Positions 8,209-16,069 of a stretch of 36,004 nt of DNA are shown one piece after another. The DNA is taken from NCBI GenBank assembly GCA_947567625.1, contig CANONN010000035.1, positions 1-36,004 on the forward strand, written 5' to 3'. The notes below the pieces were generated by a model that was given only the letters and a program-made list of their open reading frames with translations, did no database searches and was not told the origin of the DNA. Origin of the DNA: an uncultured Roseburia sp. (GTDB lineage: Bacteria; Bacillota; Clostridia; Lachnospirales; Lachnospiraceae). Made by a program: the position numbers and the translations under genes. Position 1 is the stretch's first letter, and every line of letters starts with the position of its first letter.

Positions 8209-11200
8209 TTAGTCTCTCTCTTTCCAGCGAAGCTCGATCTTGTCGCCTTCCTTTAATTCGTCCGTATATTTTGCCTGGAAACCGTTGTGCAGGGTCACAA
8301 TCTCTCTCCCCCTCGCCTCCGAAAGGTCAAACTCATAGACGTCAAACACATTCACAAAAATGTATTCCTTCCTGCCCTTAAGTGTCACCGATTCCCCGTT
8401 GATAAAAATATGAAGTTCGGTGGCTTGCGCATCCGGCCGCTCGGTGGTTCCAGATTTATTCCCGCTATTGCCCGGTGCTTTGATTGCTTTTGCTGTCGGT
8501 GCTTCTATCCTTGCTTCCTGCCGTGACGGCGCCGATACGAACGGTTGTTTTACCGCTTCTGGCTTAGGCGCTTGCCACACGGACGACGGCTTCAACGCTT
8601 CCGGTTGCGCCTCCCGCCTCACGGACAACAGTACATTCTGCGGCTTCTCTGATTCTGGTTCCGCCTCCCGCCTCACGGATGCCGACACGGACGGCTTCTC
8701 TGCCGCCACCGGCGCTGCCAGTGATTCTATCTTTGATTCCTGCCACAATGGCGCCGACAGGGACGGCTGGTTTTCCGCTTCTGTCTTAGGCTCCTGGCTC
8801 ACTGGCGCTGATACCGGCGGCTGGTTCACGGTCTCTGGCTCTGCCTCTCGCCATACTGGCGCTGTTACCGACGGCTGGTTCTCTGTCTCTGGTCCCGCCT
8901 CTCGCCATACCGGCGCTGATACCGGCAGCTGGTTCACGGTCTCCGGTTCCGCCTCTCGCCATACTGACGTTGATACCGACGGTTCTCTCTCCGTCTCCGC
9001 CTGTGGCTCGCGCTTCACGGTTTCCGGCGATCGTTTCACGGTCTCCGGTTCCGCCTCTCGCCATACTGACGTTGATACCGACGGTTCTCTCTCCGTCTCC
9101 GCCTGTGGCTCGCGCTTCACGGTTTCCGGCGATCGTTTCACGGTCTCCGGTTCCGCCTCTCGCCGCACTGGCGCTGATACCGACGGCCGTTTCACGGTCT
9201 CCGGTTCCGCTTCTCGTCTGCCGGACGCTGGCGTCATCGCCGCTTCTGCCTCCACATCCCGCCGCATCGAATCCGGCGCCGTCGGCTGTTTTACTGCCCC
9301 TGGCTCTCTGCGATCTGCTTGCGTCGCCGCCGGCCGTGCCAAGCCCTGCCCGGACGCCCCCAAAGCGCCCGATTGCAGCATGGTGATCAATTCCTCAACA
9401 TTCCCCGGCTCCTGTTCACGCACCGGCTCTGCGGCAGGCGCCGCCGCGCTCTCTGCCTCCGGCTCTTTTTCCTGTTTGGCTTCCTGCTGCTCTTTCTCCT
9501 TTGCTTTCTGAATCATTCTGGCCCGCAGCTCGTCATGCAGCCGCTCCATATCCTCCAGAATCGATACGGCACTGCCGCGCGCCGCCGGCCCACGCTCTGT
9601 CTTACTTGCCGCCCCTCTCTCTTTGGCGCGGTCCTCGCGCCCTGTCGACTCCCGGGTTACACGCTCCCTCCTCGGCTGTCTCTCTTCCTGCTTTGTCCCC
9701 TTATCTTCGGGTTTCGGCGGCTCCTGTTTCACACGCCGCTCGGGCTGCGCGTTTAGCTCACGGCCGGTCAGCTTCTGTGTTTGCAGCGCTCCTGCCGCGG
9801 AGGCTCCCGAGATACCGTATGTCTTATACTCCTCCGGCAAATCCGGGTCCGTCACGATCTCCGCCAGCATACCGTTTAACGTTTCCGCCGCCTCGGCCGC
9901 CTGTTTTTGCACCTTTTCCAGCTCTTCCTGGGTCACGGCCGGCTGCGCCGTCTCCGGCGTCAAATCCCTGCGCCACTCGGCCGGCTCCACATAAGCGGCG
10001 CCGTAGGAGAGTACCACCCACTCAATACTAAAATTTTCATAGATCAACGTCTCAAAGGTCGCCGGACGATTATTGACCATGATCTCATGCTCGGTATCCA
10101 GCTCCACATCCATAAACTCCACCAGCTGCCCCACCGTATAGAAGCCTCTGGTCTCGATCTTGTCGTTTTCCTCGATCTGATAGGACGGCAGCTCCAGACT
10201 GCCGTTGACCTCCAAAAATCTTGGGCAGCGCACCACCTTGCCGTTGACGATAAACGCTACCGAAGCGCCGCTGTACTCCTCGAGCTGCTCTAGCGTACAC
10301 GCGGCGTCCTCCCCCTGTGTGGAGGGTTCTATTATAATATCGCTGTTCGGTTCCAACGGGGTATTGATATTGGCCGGACGGTCATTCATGAAAATAACCG
10401 CGGATTCTCCCGGCTTTCCTCTGACCACCCGCGTCGCACCGTCAACCGTAAACGAAAGCTCCTTTCCTCTCTTCGGGAACAAATCCTCATTCGGGAAACC
10501 GGCAGCCAGCGCCACATCCACCACGGTCAGCTTATTGTTGTCATATAATTTGACGCGCTCGCCGTTAAACCGCACCATGATAAAGCTGTTCTTCTGATCG
10601 AAATAATTGAGGCATATGCCGATCGGCGTCACCAAGAGAGGATCTTTCTCGATCTCCTCCTGCTCAAAAATGACCTCCTGCAGCACTTCCTCCCCGCGGA
10701 GCGCCACCCGTTCCTCGGGAAGATCGAGCTTTTGGGCCAGCTTTTCCGTATAGCCGTGTATTTTTCCGCCACCGCCGACGATAAATGTCGCGCTGACCGT
10801 CTTATCGCCGTTTAGCTCCTTGATCTTAGCCGCCACCTCGGTTGTCATTCTCTCGACCACCGGCTCGGTCAGCTCCCAGACATCCTCCGCCGGGATCGTG
10901 TGCTCGATCAGCATAATGTCCTTGTATACAATATCTTCTCCCTTACCGCTCGCGGCCTTGATGCTCTCGGCGGTCCTAAAATCCACGAGATAATTCTGCA
11001 CGATCAGCTCCGTGATCTCATCGCCGGCCAGCGGAATCATGCCGTAGGCAATGATGCTGCCGTCTCTGGTAATACAGATATCGGAGGTTCCCGCGCCGAT
11101 ATCGACAAGCGCGATATTCAGCAGGCGGAAATTCTCTGGAATCGCCACATTGATCGCGGCAATCGGCTCTAACGTCATGTTGGCGACCGACAGGCCCGCA

Positions 11201-11766
11201 AGCCCCACTGCGGCGTAGAGCCCGTCCACAACGTCCTCGGGCAGAAATGTGACGATGATATCCTCACTGATCACCTCCGCCTTGTGGGACTCTAAGCTCG
11301 AAAACGGTTCCCCGTTCAGATAATAGTGCATCACGGAATAGCCCACACAATAAAACTTATAGCGGGTATCGTTGTACTCTTTGAGCAAATCCTGCGCTTT
11401 TTCGATGCCCATCAGATCAAGTGTGTGGATATCTTCCCCGGTCACCAGCGTCTCCTCGTCAAACGCGTACTCGATATTCGTTGTCACCGTCTTAAGCACA
11501 CGCCCGGCAGCCGCAATGCACACCTCTGTCAGCTCCATCCCCAGCTGGGACTCGAGCTGTTCTTTGACCTTGCGAATCGTATTGCCCACCCGGCCGATAT
11601 CGTGAATCTGCCCGTCGAGCATGGCCCTGGTCTCATGCTCTCTCATATACTGCGCCACCACGATGAAATTATCGTCGATTCGGTAACCCACGGTTCCTAC
11701 CACATTGCGCGTTCCGATATCCAGGCCAAATACCAATGGCTCGTCCATAATTTTTTGTTCACTCAT
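8209..11766 (-). CDS. Very large FtsA-like cell division ATPase
   Basis: The first 400 or so residues form an actin-like ATPase of the FtsA/PilM group: phosphate loop FGLDIGTRNVVG, second phosphate loop ALVDIGAGTSDICI, adenosine loop FIVGGGGKIHGY, and an intervening SHS2-like stretch around FYCVGYSVMHYYLNG. FtsA tethers FtsZ at the membrane, but at 1185 residues this protein is almost three times the classical length. After the ATPase come several short beta-rich segments (about 400-590), a charged, coiled-coil-prone region (about 610-800), a degenerate 18-residue repeat array (about 850-1100) and a compact C-terminal domain (about 1118-1185). No classical C-terminal amphipathic membrane helix is evident. 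The ATG abuts the coaE stop and follows AGGAGAA, implying co-transcription. A role in division is inferred from the ATPase; the repeats are unexplained. Confidence 0.85.
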   Translation of the reverse strand: MSEQKIMDEPLVFGLDIGTRNVVGTVGYRIDDNFIVVAQYMREHETRAMLDGQIHDIGRVGNTIRKVKEQLESQLGMELTEVCIAAAGRVLKTVTTNIEYAFDEETLVTGEDIHTLDLMGIEKAQDLLKEYNDTRYKFYCVGYSVMHYYLNGEPFSSLESHKAEVISEDIIVTFLPEDVVDGLYAAVGLAGLSVANMTLEPIAAINVAIPENFRLLNIALVDIGAGTSDICITRDGSIIAYGMIPLAGDEITELIVQNYLVDFRTAESIKAASGKGEDIVYKDIMLIEHTIPAEDVWELTEPVVERMTTEVAAKIKELNGDKTVSATFIVGGGGKIHGYTEKLAQKLDLPEERVALRGEEVLQEVIFEQEEIEKDPLLVTPIGICLNYFDQKNSFIMVRFNGERVKLYDNNKLTVVDVALAAGFPNEDLFPKRGKELSFTVDGATRVVRGKPGESAVIFMNDRPANINTPLEPNSDIIIEPSTQGEDAACTLEQLEEYSGASVAFIVNGKVVRCPRFLEVNGSLELPSYQIEENDKIETRGFYTVGQLVEFMDVELDTEHEIMVNNRPATFETLIYENFSIEWVVLSYGAAYVEPAEWRRDLTPETAQPAVTQEELEKVQKQAAEAAETLNGMLAEIVTDPDLPEEYKTYGISGASAAGALQTQKLTGRELNAQPERRVKQEPPKPEDKGTKQEERQPRRERVTRESTGREDRAKERGAASKTERGPAARGSAVSILEDMERLHDELRARMIQKAKEKEQQEAKQEKEPEAESAAAPAAEPVREQEPGNVEELITMLQSGALGASGQGLARPAATQADRREPGAVKQPTAPDSMRRDVEAEAAMTPASGRREAEPETVKRPSVSAPVRREAEPETVKRSPETVKREPQAETEREPSVSTSVWREAEPETVKRSPETVKREPQAETEREPSVSTSVWREAEPETVNQLPVSAPVWREAGPETENQPSVTAPVWREAEPETVNQPPVSAPVSQEPKTEAENQPSLSAPLWQESKIESLAAPVAAEKPSVSASVRREAEPESEKPQNVLLSVRREAQPEALKPSSVWQAPKPEAVKQPFVSAPSRQEARIEAPTAKAIKAPGNSGNKSGTTERPDAQATELHIFINGESVTLKGRKEYIFVNVFDVYEFDLSEARGREIVTLHNGFQAKYTDELKEGDKIELRWKERD
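8933..9162. repeat. 102-bp tandem duplication within a degenerate coding minisatellite
   Basis: Two essentially identical 102-bp units lie here in tandem (for example CCATACTGAC at 8959 and again at 9061), coding for two identical 34-residue blocks of the FtsA-like protein. They belong to a longer array, roughly 8500-9240, of degenerate 54-bp units coding for about 18 residues of the form WREAEPETV-(N/K)-x-x-x-VSAPV. The period is a multiple of three, so the reading frame survives. Confidence 0.9.
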
Positions 11767-12390
11767 CTACGGTTCTCCTAATCGTTTATTTCTTAAAACT
11801 TGTTTTAATAACTGTTCAATCTGTTGGATACTTTCATCCACGGTGCCGTTATTATCAATGACCTGCGCACAATGACGCCGGTATTCCTCCGCTGGCAGCT
11901 GACTGTCCATCATCTGCCGCGCCTTTTCGGGGGAGTACCCTCTTGACGCCTTAAGCCGCGCCGCGCGGTTCTCCTCGCTCGTCTCAATATACCAGAGCTC
12001 GTCGCACAGCTCGTCGTAATGCTCTTCAATAAGCAGCGCGGCCTCCAACACCAGAAGCTCATGCTCGCCCGCCGCCCGCTCTTTTGCAAGCTGCCGCCGG
12101 ACATATTCCTTTACCGCCGGATGCACGATGTGATTGAGCCGCCCGCGCATCTCCTCCGAAGAAAATAATACCATAGCAAGCTTCGCCCTGTCAAAGCCGC
12201 CTTCCGGCAAAAAAACGTCCTGCCCCGCAAACTGCTCCCGCAGCTGCATGTAACAAGCCGTGCCCGGCTCCATCAGCGTGTGCGCAATCTCGTCTGCGAA
12301 CATCACCCGCACGCCGGGCTTCTTGTCCAGATAGCGCAAAATCTCTGATTTACCGGCGCCCACGCCGCCGGTTATGCCTATAAATACCAT
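11767..12390 (-). CDS. coaE: Dephospho-CoA kinase
   Basis: CoaE phosphorylates dephospho-CoA at the ribose 3'-hydroxyl with ATP, the last step of coenzyme A synthesis. The 207-residue product begins MVFIGITGGVGAGKSE, a P-loop typical of the family, and has FADEIAH, the NHIVHPAV lid-region motif, LLIEEHYDELCDELWYIE and the late VIDNNGT. A GTG nine bases upstream could extend it by three residues; I chose the ATG at 12390 because GGGAG lies eight bases before it. It sits between polA and the FtsA-like gene, whose ATG follows its stop codon directly. Clustering of coaE with polA is common in Firmicutes. Confidence 0.95.
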   Translation of the reverse strand: MVFIGITGGVGAGKSEILRYLDKKPGVRVMFADEIAHTLMEPGTACYMQLREQFAGQDVFLPEGGFDRAKLAMVLFSSEEMRGRLNHIVHPAVKEYVRRQLAKERAAGEHELLVLEAALLIEEHYDELCDELWYIETSEENRAARLKASRGYSPEKARQMMDSQLPAEEYRRHCAQVIDNNGTVDESIQQIEQLLKQVLRNKRLGEP

Positions 12391-12419
12391 CTCCGTCACT
12401 CCCGCACCATCGCTTCACC

Positions 12420-12445
12420 GCAAAACAAATCAAGATTTATTTTGC
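12420..12445. promoter_or_regulatory. Hairpin just after polA
   Basis: Arms GCAAAACAAATC (12420-12431) and GATTTATTTTGC (12434-12445) pair over 12 bases with one G-U type mismatch and a two-base loop, three bases past the polA stop. No T-run follows on the minus strand, so it may stabilise an mRNA end or space polA from coaE and need not terminate transcription. Its position right after a stop codon resembles the first hairpin of the walJ leader. Confidence 0.5.
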
Positions 12446-12448
12446 AAT

Positions 12449-15175
12449 CTACTTGGCTTCGTACCAGTCGCTGCCGCTGTGAATGTCAATCTCCAACACG
12501 ACCGCAAGCTCCGCGGCTCCCCGCATCTCCTCCGCAAGAATCGTTCTGACCGTCTCTTCTTCGCCCGGCGCTGTCTCCACCAAAAGCTCGTCGTGTACGG
12601 TCAAAATCAGCCGTGATTTTAAATCCTCTTTTAACAACCTGTCATGCACCCGTATCATGGCGATCTTGATGATATCTGCCGCCGTCCCCTGTATCGGTGA
12701 ATTCATCGCCACGCGCTCGCCGAACGAGCGCTGCATATAATTGCTGCTCTTTAACTCCGGCACCGGACGCCTCCTGCCAAACATCGTCGTCACATACCCG
12801 TGCGCCTTGGCCTGTGCCACAAGGCCGTCCAGGTAACCCTTGATCTTGGGATAGGTCTCAAAATAGCGCTCAATATAATCCGATGCCTCTTTGCGGCTGA
12901 TACTAAGGTCCTGGCTCAGCCCAAATGAACTGATACCGTACACAATCCCGAAATTGACGGCCTTGGCATTTCTGCGCTGCAAATCGGTCACTTCCTCAAA
13001 AGGTATGTGAAATACCTGGGACGCCGTGATGCGGTGAATATCCTGCGCCTGCTGATACGCCTCGATCAGCTTTTCGTCGCCGGACAGATGAGCCAGCACG
13101 CGCAGCTCGATTTGGGAATAGTCGGCGTCCACAAACACATAGCCCTTTTTCGGCACAAACGCCTTGCGAATCAGCCTTCCCAGCTCAATACGCATCGGAA
13201 TATTCTGAAGATTGGGCTCGGTGCTGCTAAGACGCCCTGTAGCAGTGATCGTCTGATTAAATGTCGTGTGTATCCTGCCGTCCGGCCCGATACATCCCAC
13301 CAGGCCGTCCGCGTAAGTGGATTTGAGCTTGGTGAGCTGCCGGTATTCTAAGATGTCAGCCACGATCGGATAATCGGGAGCCAGCCGCTCGAGCACCTCC
13401 GCCGCCGTGGAGTAGCCGGTCTTGGTCTTCTTGCCCTCCGGCAGACCAAGCTTTTCAAACAGGATAACCCCCAGCTGTTTGGGCGAATTGATATTGAACT
13501 GCTCGCCAGCCGCCTCATAAATCAGCGTCTCCAACTGCGCGATGCGCACCGCCAGCTTATCCCCATACTCTTTGAGCGCCTCGCCGGAAACGATAATCCC
13601 CTCCTGCTCCATATCGCAGAGCGTATAGACAAGCGGCATCTCAACCTCGCGAAACAAGCGCTCCATCCCGGACGCCTTTAGCTGCTCCTCTAACGGCGCA
13701 CAGGAGACGCATGCCACATACGCCTGATAGCAGACACACGTTAAAAATGCGTCCGGTTTTTCCTCAATAGCCTGGGAGTAGTTTAACTTCTCCAGCAAAT
13801 CCCTGCGCGAGGGAATCATTTGGCCGCAGTAATCCTTAGCGATGTCCTCATAGGGATATTCATTTTTGATCGGGTTGAGCAGATAGGCCGCGAGCACGCC
13901 GTCAAACATGCGCTCCATGGAACAATCCCCGGCATGGGTGCGCTCGATCAGCCCCATGAGCGGCAGCTGGGGTTTTAAATCCAGCGTGGCATAAACGGCT
14001 GCGCCGCTGTTTAAGAACAATTCCAGCAGCTTTTCTGAGGCCACCTCGTCATCGGCCTCCAGAAAACAGGTATCCTTCTCCCCCACAGAGACTGCAATGC
14101 CAAGGAACTTATGACTTTCCGCCGAACGCGCAAAGAGCGTCATCTGCCCGTCCTGTTCCATGTTGGCATCCCCCGCCGTCTCGGTCGGAACGATAAAAAA
14201 GCCGCATACCTTCCCGCGCAGGCCGCTTAACGCTTCCCGTATCTCTCTGCTGCCGGACACCCGCCGAAAATGCTCCTGCGCCTTGCTCCCCTGTGTCTCG
14301 ATGGCAAAGCGTCCCAGCAGCTGCTTAAACTCTAATCTCTTACACAACAAATAGGCTTCCTCTGTGTATAAATCGGAAACCTGCTCTATTCTTGCATTCT
14401 TCAATTCATAATCAATCTCGGCATCAATATCAATCGTTGCCAGCGTCTTGCTCATGACCGCGAGATCGTAGTGCTCTTTTAAATTCTTGCTCGCGCGCGG
14501 CGGTTTGATCTCGTCCACATGCGCATAGGCTTCTTCCACGCTGCCATAACGGGCAATGATCGCGGTCGCCGTTTTTTCGCCGATACCCGGGACACCCGGA
14601 ATATTGTCAGACGTATCTCCCATCAGCGCCTTGACATCAATAAATTGCTGCGGCGTCACCTGGTACTTTTCCTGCACTTCCCGCTCGTTATAGTCCTCAA
14701 TCTCAGTGCCGGTGCGTTTGGTCTTCGGAATCCTGATCTTAATCTTGTCCGTGGCCAACTGTAACAAATCGCGGTCGCCCGATACCACCGAGACAATCAG
14801 TCCTTCTCTCTCGCTTCGCTTTGCGATCGTTCCCAGCAAATCGTCGGCCTCGTAGCCGCCCTTTTCGATCACGGCCACTCCCATGGCGCGAAGCATCTCT
14901 TTCATCACCGGAACCTGCTCCCTAAGCTCGTCTGCCATCGGCTTTCTTGTGCCCTTGTAGTCCGCATACATCTTGTGGCGGAACGTAGGCTCCGACACAT
15001 CAAACGCTACGGTCAGATAGTTCGGCTTCTCTTCCTCGAGAATCTTAAACATGATATTTAAGAAACCGTACACCGCATTGGTGTGCAGCCCTTCGGAATT
15101 GGTCAAATCCGGTATCCCGAAAAAGGCGCGGTTTAATATGCTGTGACCGTCAATCAATACCAGCTTTTCGCCCAT
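12449..15175 (-). CDS. polA: DNA polymerase I
   Basis: DNA polymerase I fills gaps and removes RNA primers during replication and repair. The 908-residue protein has an N-terminal 5'-nuclease domain (about 1-290; LVLIDGHSILNRAFFG, EADDLLGT, VSGDRDLLQL, GDTSDNIPGVPGIGEKTA), a central domain in the 3'-5' exonuclease position (about 310-510), and a C-terminal polymerase domain with motif A DADYSQIELR, the O-helix region RRNAKAVNFGIVYG and motif C VHDELL. The central domain lacks the usual proofreading Asp-x-Glu (the sequence there reads VCGFFIVPTET), so it is probably inactive as a nuclease, as in several Gram-positive Pol I enzymes. ATG at 15175 follows GGAGG, 27 bases after the thioesterase gene. 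Confidence 0.97.
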   Translation of the reverse strand: MGEKLVLIDGHSILNRAFFGIPDLTNSEGLHTNAVYGFLNIMFKILEEEKPNYLTVAFDVSEPTFRHKMYADYKGTRKPMADELREQVPVMKEMLRAMGVAVIEKGGYEADDLLGTIAKRSEREGLIVSVVSGDRDLLQLATDKIKIRIPKTKRTGTEIEDYNEREVQEKYQVTPQQFIDVKALMGDTSDNIPGVPGIGEKTATAIIARYGSVEEAYAHVDEIKPPRASKNLKEHYDLAVMSKTLATIDIDAEIDYELKNARIEQVSDLYTEEAYLLCKRLEFKQLLGRFAIETQGSKAQEHFRRVSGSREIREALSGLRGKVCGFFIVPTETAGDANMEQDGQMTLFARSAESHKFLGIAVSVGEKDTCFLEADDEVASEKLLELFLNSGAAVYATLDLKPQLPLMGLIERTHAGDCSMERMFDGVLAAYLLNPIKNEYPYEDIAKDYCGQMIPSRRDLLEKLNYSQAIEEKPDAFLTCVCYQAYVACVSCAPLEEQLKASGMERLFREVEMPLVYTLCDMEQEGIIVSGEALKEYGDKLAVRIAQLETLIYEAAGEQFNINSPKQLGVILFEKLGLPEGKKTKTGYSTAAEVLERLAPDYPIVADILEYRQLTKLKSTYADGLVGCIGPDGRIHTTFNQTITATGRLSSTEPNLQNIPMRIELGRLIRKAFVPKKGYVFVDADYSQIELRVLAHLSGDEKLIEAYQQAQDIHRITASQVFHIPFEEVTDLQRRNAKAVNFGIVYGISSFGLSQDLSISRKEASDYIERYFETYPKIKGYLDGLVAQAKAHGYVTTMFGRRRPVPELKSSNYMQRSFGERVAMNSPIQGTAADIIKIAMIRVHDRLLKEDLKSRLILTVHDELLVETAPGEEETVRTILAEEMRGAAELAVVLEIDIHSGSDWYEAK

Positions 15176-15202
15176 GAAAATCCTCCACTCTCCTATAAAT
15201 AC

Positions 15203-15667
15203 TTATTGATCGGCATACTCAAAAAACTTTGTATCAATCTCCGGATAGGAGCGTTTTAAGGATATCGGTCTGCCGGAACGGCTTAAGAAACAGTGGGAGC
15301 TTCTGCCTGTCGTGCGAAGCTCTCCCGTCTTCTTGTCATACATACGGTACTCCACTTCCATCCTGATGCCGTTATACTTGACCAGCTTGGGTTCGATCAC
15401 GACCACATCATCGAAATGCACCATGCTGTGGTATTCGCAGGAGACGGAGAGCACCGGACTGATGATCTCCATAGCCTCCATCTCCTTATAAGACAATCCC
15501 ATCTGGTCCATCAGGTCCATGCGCGCCTCTTCCATCCAGCGGATATAATTGGAATGATGGATAATACCCATCTGATCGGTCTCATAATACTTGGCATGAT
15601 GCTCATAGGGACGTATGATTATATTTTCTACGTTTTTTCCGTAAACTTCAATCTGCTTGTCTGACAT
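15203..15667 (-). CDS. Hotdog-fold acyl-CoA thioesterase (YbgC/FadM type)
   Basis: This is a 154-residue single-domain 4HBT hotdog protein. The signature YYETDQMGIIHHSNYIRWMEEAR holds the catalytic-type Asp and the beginning of the central hot-dog helix; IISPVLSVSCEYHSMVHFDD and GRSSHCFLSRSGRPI are family-like strands. Such enzymes hydrolyse acyl-CoA thioesters; the natural substrate cannot be inferred. An upstream in-frame start at 15721 exists, but GGAGG before 15667 marks the likely start. It leads the cluster with polA and coaE, and the only convincing promoter nearby is just upstream at 15746-15774. Confidence 0.9.
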   Translation of the reverse strand: MSDKQIEVYGKNVENIIIRPYEHHAKYYETDQMGIIHHSNYIRWMEEARMDLMDQMGLSYKEMEAMEIISPVLSVSCEYHSMVHFDDVVVIEPKLVKYNGIRMEVEYRMYDKKTGELRTTGRSSHCFLSRSGRPISLKRSYPEIDTKFFEYADQ

Positions 15668-15701
15668 ATCAATCCTCCGTTTCCGCTTTCCGCAAGTGCA
15701 G

Positions 15702-15774
15702 ACACAACATATTGTGTCCACACCGGAAAAATTTCCCTATATCTAATTAAACCACACTCGGCAAAGAATTTCAA
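15702..15774 (-). promoter_or_regulatory. Promoter of the thioesterase-polA cluster with possible NrdR boxes
   Basis: On the minus strand, -35 TTGAAA (15769-15774) and -10 TTTAAT (15746-15751) are 17 bases apart. At 15702-15717 is the 16-bp palindrome ACACAACATATTGTGT, which fits the NrdR-box pattern closely. A weaker match sharing the CTATAT core lies at 15734-15749, leaving 16 bp between the boxes and overlapping the -10. NrdR is the ATP/dATP-sensing repressor of ribonucleotide reductase genes. The strong box and promoter are seen directly; NrdR control is inference. Confidence 0.55.
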
Positions 15775-15791
15775 CGCTCGTTTGTCAGAAA

Positions 15792-15830
15792 CCGTAACTA
15801 TTCAGCCGGGAATCAAACGGTAGTAACGGC
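15792..15830. repeat. Fragment of the palindromic intergenic repeat, copy 4
   Basis: CCGTAACTATTCAGCC at 15792-15807 is an exact match, inverted, to the start of the copy at 4657-4738. The adjoining CCGGGAATC (15806-15814) also matches copy 2 inverted. It lies between the 33-codon small ORF and the thioesterase promoter. This is a partial copy without the full hairpin. Confidence 0.55.
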
Positions 15831-15932
15831 TCAGTCTTCCATATACTCTATATAATCTGCCTCATTTGCAAACAAAATATAAGTCCCATTCACATATCCC
15901 ATGTAGCCTTCGTCCACATTATAGCCTTTCAT
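15831..15932 (-). CDS. 33-residue small protein
   Basis: This short ORF begins with ATG at 15932, nine bases after a strong GAAAGGAG ribosome site, and stops with TGA at 15831. The product, beginning MKGYNVDEGYMGYVNG, is acidic and full of Tyr and Gly, and ends in DYIEYMED. The pattern Gly-Tyr-Met-Gly-Tyr-Val-(Asn/Asp)-Gly resembles small hypothetical proteins I recall from other Lachnospiraceae, though I cannot verify this. The ribosome site is buried in a perfect hairpin (15939-15970). It lies downstream of yfhO on the same strand and could be read through from it or have its own promoter. The function is unknown. Confidence 0.62.
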   Translation of the reverse strand: MKGYNVDEGYMGYVNGTYILFANEADYIEYMED

Positions 15933-15938
15933 AAAAAT

Positions 15939-15998
15939 ACACTCCTTTCTTTTACTGCTGAAAGGAGTGTACTCTTTATACTGTACCATAATTGGTAC
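15939..15998 (-). promoter_or_regulatory. Ribosome-site-sequestering hairpin and upstream palindrome
   Basis: Arms ACACTCCTTTC (15939-15949) and GAAAGGAGTGT (15960-15970) pair perfectly over 11 bases around a 10-base loop. In the minus-strand transcript the 3' arm holds the ribosome site of the 33-codon ORF and the 5' arm is its anti-Shine-Dalgarno. Just upstream, GTACCATAATTGGTAC (15983-15998) is a 16-bp palindrome that could be an operator. No good -35/-10 pair is certain. Confidence 0.6.
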
Positions 15999-16069
15999 TT
16001 TTGTCGTCCAATTCGTTTTTTATACCCGATCATTTGCCGCTTCCCAGAGACAGCGCCTGCTCCGGCATC

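Noticed and set aside
8933-9162. Regular repeats suggesting CRISPR or a mobile repeat.
   Set aside because: The repeats keep the reading frame, have no spacers and encode part of the FtsA-like protein.
8420-9511. A 363-codon open frame on the plus strand rich in Ser, Asp and Thr, resembling a repetitive surface protein.
   Set aside because: It is antisense to the repeat region of the FtsA-like gene; the openness follows from the repeated, GC-rich minus-strand codons. It lacks a signal peptide and a convincing ribosome site.
12449-15175. Possibility that PolA is a proofreading enzyme.
   Set aside because: The proofreading Asp-x-Glu motif is missing at the expected place, so an active 3'-5' exonuclease is unlikely.
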